Made by a program: the position numbers and the translations under genes. Below, piece after piece: positions 57,753 through 64,000 of a stretch of 64,000 bases of DNA (positions are counted from its first letter, which is position 1; the number at the start of each line of letters is the position of its first letter). The DNA lies in assembly GCA_021399445.1 (NCBI GenBank), contig JAJTUQ010000003.1, forward strand, positions 7,750,001-7,814,000, read 5' to 3'. A model generated the notes under the pieces. It was given only the letters and a program-made list of their open reading frames with translations, searched no databases and was not told the DNA's origin. The DNA comes from Xylogone sp. PMI_703. Lineage: Eukaryota; Ascomycota; Leotiomycetes.

Positions 57753-60139
57753 GTGATTTTAATTCTATGAATCAAGCACGCAACACTCACGCAAACAACT
57801 ACCGGTATTTTAACGAACGACTATCAAGGTGTTCATGTTGTAATTATGAAAGAGGTATTTCATGCTGTCTGAGCAAAGGAGTTTCATGAGCGGGGACTGT
57901 AGTAAGAATGTAATGTGATGAGAATTTGCAAAAGATTATTTAACAGTACTCCGTCCTAATAGAGTTATACAGTAATTGGACTAAATAGTAATAAAAAAAT
58001 AACCTCACCAGGATGTCCCATAAGTCGATAATTGTGATAACAGCATATAACTGTCAGTCTAAAATAGTCATATGCCTTACACAGCTTGCATTGATAGCTC
58101 CTAATAAAAGATGATTTGAAGAGGCCGTAGCATAACCATCAAGGGCATCCAAACAGAGGCCGAACCCTTTTCGTTTGCCCCTGCTTCTCAACAATCCTTA
58201 CGGGATCTAAAACAGGGCAAAAGGCACAAGCGAAACGAGGACGAAACGGGGCGAACGGGATCCAGCCGTCTCCCGTCAGGGCACGGCACATACAGTACCC
58301 CTCTTATCTGCCTGCACTACAGATGTACAGTACTGTAAGGGTATCCGCCATTTGGCTATTGGACAGCCTCATTCCTTTGCGCCGTAGGTTATTATTTCAA
58401 AGAGAGAGAAAAGGAGAAAGAAAATCGGTGAACAGATATAGGTAAGGTGGGGTAGAATATGATCGCCCTAGACTCAGGAAGCTCACGTAAAACTCAGAGA
58501 GGTAAAGAGATGAGAGGTAGTTAGAGAGAAACGCACGTTCCCAAGCCTTACCCTAATCCAAGCCTGTAACATCTTGCATGTGAATTTCTGTACACACAGA
58601 CCCGCAGCTATGCAACGATTCACCAGTCAAAGAGAGGGTTCTCGCTGGACTAAATGCAATCCCACACAGTTATGATACCTATGCCATTATTGCAGATGCT
58701 AAATGGCTATTGCATGGGAATCGCCAGACCGCTTCTCTCCTAATCATGGCATGGCAATGGGGGTCACCGCCCCGCCTTTGATATCGGTTTCAGTGAAAAC
58801 TCTTATTATTTCTACTCTCTTTATTTCAACCTATCTGCCTAGCTGAGCATTACTTCGTAAAACATAGAGCGTGGAGACGGGTACTTGCTTTTCAGTCATC
58901 AATGATTATGAGCACGGGAGGAATCTCAAAATACGCATGGCCTTTGTATGGGATACCATAGGCTCACTACGAACACACACACACAGAGAGAGAGATGGAA
59001 ATAATCTCACCGAACTGTATAACCTGCGTTTTCCTCATCCTCTGTAGCTTTCTCAAAGATAGCCTACGATTGGGCTGAAAACTGTTCCTTTCTTCCTTTC
59101 CTCCGCCATGGCTCATGCTGCTCATGCATGTATCTGCCCCTCCATCCACTATGCGCACTCTCTCCCCGCCATCACTTTCCATCCCTTCCATCCGCAGTAT
59201 TTTCCCATCGGCATATAATGGTACGATAGTTGCATCTCTTTCATGATATTTTTGAGAGAAAAAAATTTTTTTTTCCCTATCCTCTTTCTGATCTTGAAGG
59301 TATGGAGGGGCTTATCTCACCTTGCTTTATTACCTCACCTCATCTCGTCTCGTCGGTTTACTATAGCATCTGCCCCGCCATAAGGATGGCTGGCGGGGTT
59401 AAATCGGTATCTTGCGTAAGTAGTGATTGGTGCGCGAAATGAAGATGTGAAGGAGCAGTGTGTCGAAAGAGGTATCCCGACGCTGACCGACTATGCGAGT
59501 ACGGTGGAGATCATGCTTGGGATCTCTTGATTTTAGATCTGACAGACGTTGGCGGGCGAGATTAACGTAAGGCAGCGGAAGTGGTCTAGACTCGTAATTA
59601 ACGTGGACAGCGCGCTGCTTCCATATTAATGAGATGGAACAGAACAGCTGTTGCAACGAGCAAGTACCGAAGGTAAACGTTCACTAGAGCAAGAGTAGAG
59701 AAAACTGGAAAGATAAGGGCACCAGTGTATTCATTAATGTAATGACCGTATACTAAGAAAGCCGTCATAACATCGACACTAGGAGAAGACTTTTTTGTTT
59801 CTTTTCGTCATCGAAGAAGAAAAGTATGAAAAACAACTGCGTGAGCCAGCAGCTCCAACAACCTCTTCTCTGGTTGTATTTCTCAGCAGAACATGTTTCC
59901 TACCCAACTACACCCCAAAAAAACCAACCGTCTATAACAAATTGCCCAAGGAAACCCCATTCTCACTCCGTAAACCCCGAACAAAAGCAACATGATAAAG
60001 CACGTTCCACAATTCTTTTTTTTTTCCTTTCGCGTTGACACCAGATACGACTTTCCTATTACCAATCCAGACTGAATCGCCTCATTCTTGCGTAATCCAA
60101 CTCCTCAGGATGGTAGGAAGAGGAAGGAGGTAGATCACT
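57753..60139. other. Intergenic, 2.4 kb, no supported gene
   Basis: Convergent flanks of the Psg1-like and the small Ser/Thr-rich genes. It contains four TACAGTA/TACTGTA sites (57968, 58291, 58326, 58331), a CA/GA microsatellite and poly-T/poly-A runs (59262-59275, 60018-60029). Frames of 65-85 codons look random. Confidence 0.5.
58972..58995. repeat. (CA)n(GA)n microsatellite
   Basis: Six to seven CA dinucleotides followed directly by about five GA dinucleotides. Confidence 0.85.
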
Positions 60140-60520
60140 CTACACGTCGGCAACAACCTCCTCGCTCCAGTCTCCCATGCCCTTGCCGTCTCCAACTCCA
60201 TAGAACACCGGACCCAGCTTCAAGAATCTCTTGGCCGACGAGCTGGTGGTGGAGCTGATGCTGCTGCTGCGTCGGGCGCGAGGATCGTGGTCCTCGACGG
60301 CAGCTTCAGGGATGGCTTCCGTGACCTCCGGAACGTTGGTCGCCGCCGTGACAGGTGCTGCATCAATAGCAGTAGCTTGCTCTTGAGTGGCGGTGGCAGT
60401 GTTCTTGGTGATGGAAGAAGGAGAAGCAGAGGCGGTGGCGGTTGGAGCAGGAGGGAAGTACTGCGAGGTGACAGGAGCAAGGGAGAGGAAGGTGGATGGA
60501 GGAGGGATGGAGAAGCTCAT
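60140..60520 (-). CDS. Small conserved fungal Ser/Thr/Ala-rich protein, unknown
   Basis: 126 aa from ATG 60520 (context CACCATGAG). The frame stays open upstream to 60793, but that part is pyrimidine-rich leader-like sequence and the internal ATG fits the compact product. The N-terminus is Pro/Ala/Thr-rich (FSIPPPSTFLSLAPV). The C-terminus has a Ser-rich block followed by AKRFLKLGPVFYGVGDGKG, an element I associate with short conserved ascomycete proteins of unknown function, often starvation- or glucose-responsive. No membrane or catalytic motif. The long leader suggests translational or transcriptional control, but this is inference. Confidence 0.65.
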   Translation of the reverse strand: MSFSIPPPSTFLSLAPVTSQYFPPAPTATASASPSSITKNTATATQEQATAIDAAPVTAATNVPEVTEAIPEAAVEDHDPRARRSSSISSTTSSSAKRFLKLGPVFYGVGDGKGMGDWSEEVVADV

Positions 60521-63500
60521 GGTGATAGCTGTTGGGATGTGGTTGAGGACGATGTTGGTGATAGTGATAAGAGAGAGTGGCTGTTCTTTCAGTCTGCGAA
60601 AGAAGAAGAATGAAGGAAGGTGGGTGATGCGTGTGATGAGAGAGTTCTTGGTGCTGCTGGGGACCAAAAACTGGCGGATATCACAACGGCTACCTTGTTG
60701 CTTTGTTGGGATGTTGGAGAAGAAGGGAAGTGAAAAGCGAGAGAGAAGAGTCTTCAGGGATGGAGACTGGCTTTTGTAGGTTGGTTGGTACACACCAGCA
60801 ACGAGACTGGCGCCGCAGATACCGGACCGGGGGGTGGTGGAGTGACGCTGGTTGACTCTATCTCTTGGAGCTATCGTCCTATCTCAGCATCCAGACACTT
60901 GCCCGCTGTTTTGGTTTTGCCTGCTCCCTGGCCTTTTGACGTGCTTTGATTGCGAAAGAAAAAAGCCGTGGGGTGTGTTCCCCAATGAAGTTTGATACGA
61001 CGTCGAGCGCGGTGGGCGGGCTCTCTCTGCGACGCTCGGTCATGCAAGAGCTAGGCGCACGTGTAAAAAGAACTGGGACTACTGGGACGGCCGTGTGACC
61101 GCGTGGGTGGAAATATTGGTAATCCGACTGCCTGGGCGATCTGGACAGCTCACAAATCCACGACGAACCGCAACGAAAGAGGAGGAAAGAGCGCAGGGCA
61201 AAAGAGAGCGCGCGACACTTGTACCTGAGATTTCCATTTCGACGATGACGTTGATGAAGCTGAGTTCCGAATGGGGAAATGGCAGTTGGCACCACGATAA
61301 TGGTCCTGCCTCCTCGCTGTCCCGGCCGCTTTCTTTTAATTGGTCCGTGGCCGCCGCGTAAGAGGATAAGCCGGAGGGCTACAACGCGGGGCTGCGGCTG
61401 GTGCGCTGGGTGAGGCTTGAGGGGTCCGCACGGGAGGCGCGCTCGTTGGCTGGAGCTCCCTTCTTGCTCTCTTCTCCACTTCTTTCCTCCTACACAGTAC
61501 TCGTTTGGCCCTTCCCTAACCGCGGATATCATGCGCCAAATCAACGGCATCATCACCATCAGATCGAAGGGCCATTCTTCCCATGGAATGCCGAGGCTGT
61601 GTGTCTCTGAGTAAGGAGGATCGCTCTCTGGGCATCCTTACTCGCCTGGATGGCTCCATTGATGGTCCCGGATCGTCTCGATCGACTGCATCAGATCTCA
61701 ACTGTGCTGACGTCGACGGGAGTGACAGTGCCTGGAGCAGTCTTGGGTAGTGTTCCCACCTCGAATCACATACCGTATGGCCTGTCCATCGTGGTTGACC
61801 GTTGTTGTTTCTCTACCGTGTATCTTCCTGTGTCGCGCGCCGCCAACCAACCCGAGGATAAAACGTTCTGCTCGTGGCGCGCTGTTGGAATGTTGGTATG
61901 GCATGTTCCATTTGTTGGCTTGGCACCCGGTCGGGTTCGCTCTCACTCTCAACTCTCCTTTGGGAACACCAAAGAGGCACAGAATTTGGTGGTTATGTTG
62001 GCAGGTTGGGTGAGGTGACTCTCTCCTAAAGTACGAGGTCGGCGCGTTGGCGGGAGCTCCGTAAAATCTGGGGTAAATCCGCGCGTGAGACCGGCCTCGA
62101 CCGCCAAACGATCTCCCGTTGCCGTTTTGGGTCTTTCGTGATGCTGCTCGTACGCGGATCGCACATCTCCCTCATCGCATGGGCAACTCATCACAGACTA
62201 CACGATATTGATTGCAAATCGAAGATGGTTGGCGTCGTCATGGCCTGGCATGGCTTGCGGCACAAGCTCTTCGCTTATTCCGTTTTCCCTCCATCATCTT
62301 CTTCCTCTCTCCTCCTTCCCACTTCCCTCTTACCCTCTGCAGTCTAGACCATCCGGAACCTCGCCTTCTCATCCTCATACATTAGTATAAAGAGACTGCT
62401 GCTATTGTTGGTTGTGATTCCAACAATAATCTCCCACTTGGCTTCTGCACTACTGATTCTGCAGGTCAACGGCACCGGTTCCAACATAGGTTCATGCACT
62501 CAGTGGCAATGCTGCCTCGAAGTGTGGTGCGAAAGCGAGGAAAGGTACTAATGAAGGTTTCGTGCGGCGTCTGAATTGATCTCAATATCTTGGCACACTC
62601 GCCTTCCTCATACGACCGTATGCTCCAGATTCGAGGGCAAGAAGCTGCTGATTCATCATCGAAATACGAGCGGCCGTGTTCCTCCCAATTGTTAGGCCAC
62701 GGAGCTGCTTTACGAGTCACGACGGGGATTTTAATGTATGGCGTTACGTGGTCCGCACAGACGGACGGAGAGATATACCCTTTTCACCACATCAGACATG
62801 CCTCCCTTGATATTATAAAATTACTACCGTCTTACCACGGCAACACGGGAGATCAAGCGGCCTTCTTGGAGGTTCTGTCTACTCGAGTGTACTTGACCTA
62901 CTCATGCCTAGTTAGGAAGTAAGAGAGATCCATATCCGAGGATTTTACAGTAAGAAATGGTTATGGCCGGGGGGCTGCTCTTCAGTTAAAGTGTTGACGT
63001 CTCGGTCTACAACCCAGATATTAGCTATTCTGGCGTGCCGCAGCGAATTCCGGACCGATCTTTAGATAATTACCTGTGTAGGAGAAAACAAGCGCAGCTT
63101 CTGCCGGCAGGCATCTCGTAACCCAGTGCCTGAGAGAAATGCCGATTTGACACAGTCGCAGGTCATTAATCAGTGTAGGGGTAGGAGAGAATGTCCGATG
63201 CGCGGACCAACAGGTGAAGGAACCTACAGTAACACCAACAAAAGCCTTCAAGCCTCCTTTCTCCGCTACTGTACCCGCACCTGCACAGGATAGACGCTGT
63301 AATCGTTGTCCTAACGCCAATCTATCGCCCTTGCCGGGTGTATGCACGTCGTGTTACCGGCCTGGACCTTCGACTGCCGTCTGACAGAGGTGACATACGC
63401 CGTTACATCCGCGCTTTTGCAATCGCTAGACGTACAGTATGACGTGAGAACCTCGATGCTCCAATCTCCCTTCGTTGCGAAAATAAGCGTTATCCTCGAG

Positions 63501-64000
63501 GATCTTGAGAATTCGGCGCAAAGAAAAAGCAAAATCATAGGGTATTCGGAGGGGGCATGAAAACACCTTTACCAACACATTATACCCCCCTTCCATTGAT
63601 ACTCTCATCGGCGACACCGGGCAGATTCATCACCTGCATCTTTGCTTTCTCTATTGAGTTTGACACCTACTCTGTGCCGCATGTCACGGACAGGTGCTTG
63701 CTCACTAACAAGATAGCGTCTGGTCCTATGCGATCTCTGCCCTAGTGCGCACCCACTGGCTCTCTGCTTTAACGCGTAGGCGTGAAGCCTCCAGCAAGGG
63801 ACGCAAACCCTCTGCCGTGCTGCCAGTCAAGCCCTGTATTTTGGGTTTGCATGGCGCTTAGAATGCCGACGCAATTCGCTAGTGGTCCTTAGGCACTTAC
63901 CGTAGTGCCACCTCGAGCCTTCCCATCACCGCCGCACATACTACCAGCACTCTTATCGATAAAAACTCCAGCGTGATTGATCGGACTACTACTCGCTGTG
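60521..64000. other. Intergenic to window end, no supported gene
   Basis: About 3.5 kb. A 226-codon minus frame (60879-61559) is Arg/Pro/Gly-rich, overlaps several other frames and has no family features. The stretch is moderately GC-rich near 60900-61600 and holds TACNGTA sites at 61771, 62946, 63225, 63267, 63433 and 63898. It may carry the long promoter of the small Ser/Thr-rich gene or of a gene beyond the window. Confidence 0.5.

Noticed and set aside
60521..60793. In-frame 91-residue extension of the small Ser/Thr-rich protein
   Set aside because: Leader-like pyrimidine-rich sequence with no conservation cues; the internal ATG has a good context. Not fully excluded.
60879..61559. 226-codon minus frame near the small Ser/Thr-rich gene
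   Set aside because: Arg/Pro/Gly-biased, overlaps several other frames, no domain; probably promoter DNA.

Overview
The window is nuclear DNA of a filamentous ascomycete (Pezizomycotina). Almost every gene has short spliceosomal introns of about 48-65 nt with GT..AG ends and CTAAC/CTAAT-like branch sites. The content is typical of that group: a HET-domain relic, a 2EXR protein, a PA-TM-RING E3, Sfr1 and a COMPASS Swd1. The style of the housekeeping proteins suggests Leotiomycetes, but that is an impression, not a test. Exon structures below were deduced by hand from frame, splice consensus and family knowledge. Every gene given with complete exons joins to a whole number of codons.

Region 1 (0.7-24 kb) is compact and housekeeping: CMC1-like (-), UTP11 (+), an unnamed fungal membrane-anchored protein (-), SWD1 (+), glutathione reductase (+), RNA polymerase II RPB1 (+), a 2OG-Fe(II) oxygenase-like protein (-), FRG1 (+), a WDR89-like WD40 protein (+), HRD3/SEL1L (+) and SFR1 (+).

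Region 2 (24-31.8 kb) holds a frameshifted HET-domain gene (-), histone acetyltransferase GCN5 (-), a tiny three-exon OST5 (+) and the checkpoint clamp subunit RAD1 (+).

Region 3 (32.5-46.5 kb) holds an unnamed conserved protein (-) with an upstream region of about 4 kb, an Artemis/SNM1-like nuclease with a C-terminal zinc ribbon (-), NGG1/ADA3 (-) and a PA-TM-RING E3 ligase (+).

Region 4 (46.5-64 kb) is gene-poor: a few doubtful small ORFs, a CorA-like membrane protein (+), a 2EXR protein (-), a signal-peptide membrane protein resembling Psg1 (+), a small Ser/Thr-rich protein (-), and long intergenic stretches without recognisable genes.

Functionally, transcription and chromatin (RPB1, SWD1, GCN5, NGG1), genome maintenance (SFR1, RAD1, Artemis-like) and ER proteostasis or glycosylation (HRD3, OST5, the RING E3) recur. 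GCN5 and NGG1 belong to the same SAGA/ADA acetyltransferase module. I found no tRNA, rRNA, CRISPR array, intact transposon or clearly new system. The most unexplained signal is a palindromic 7-mer, TACNGTA, strongly over-represented between genes.
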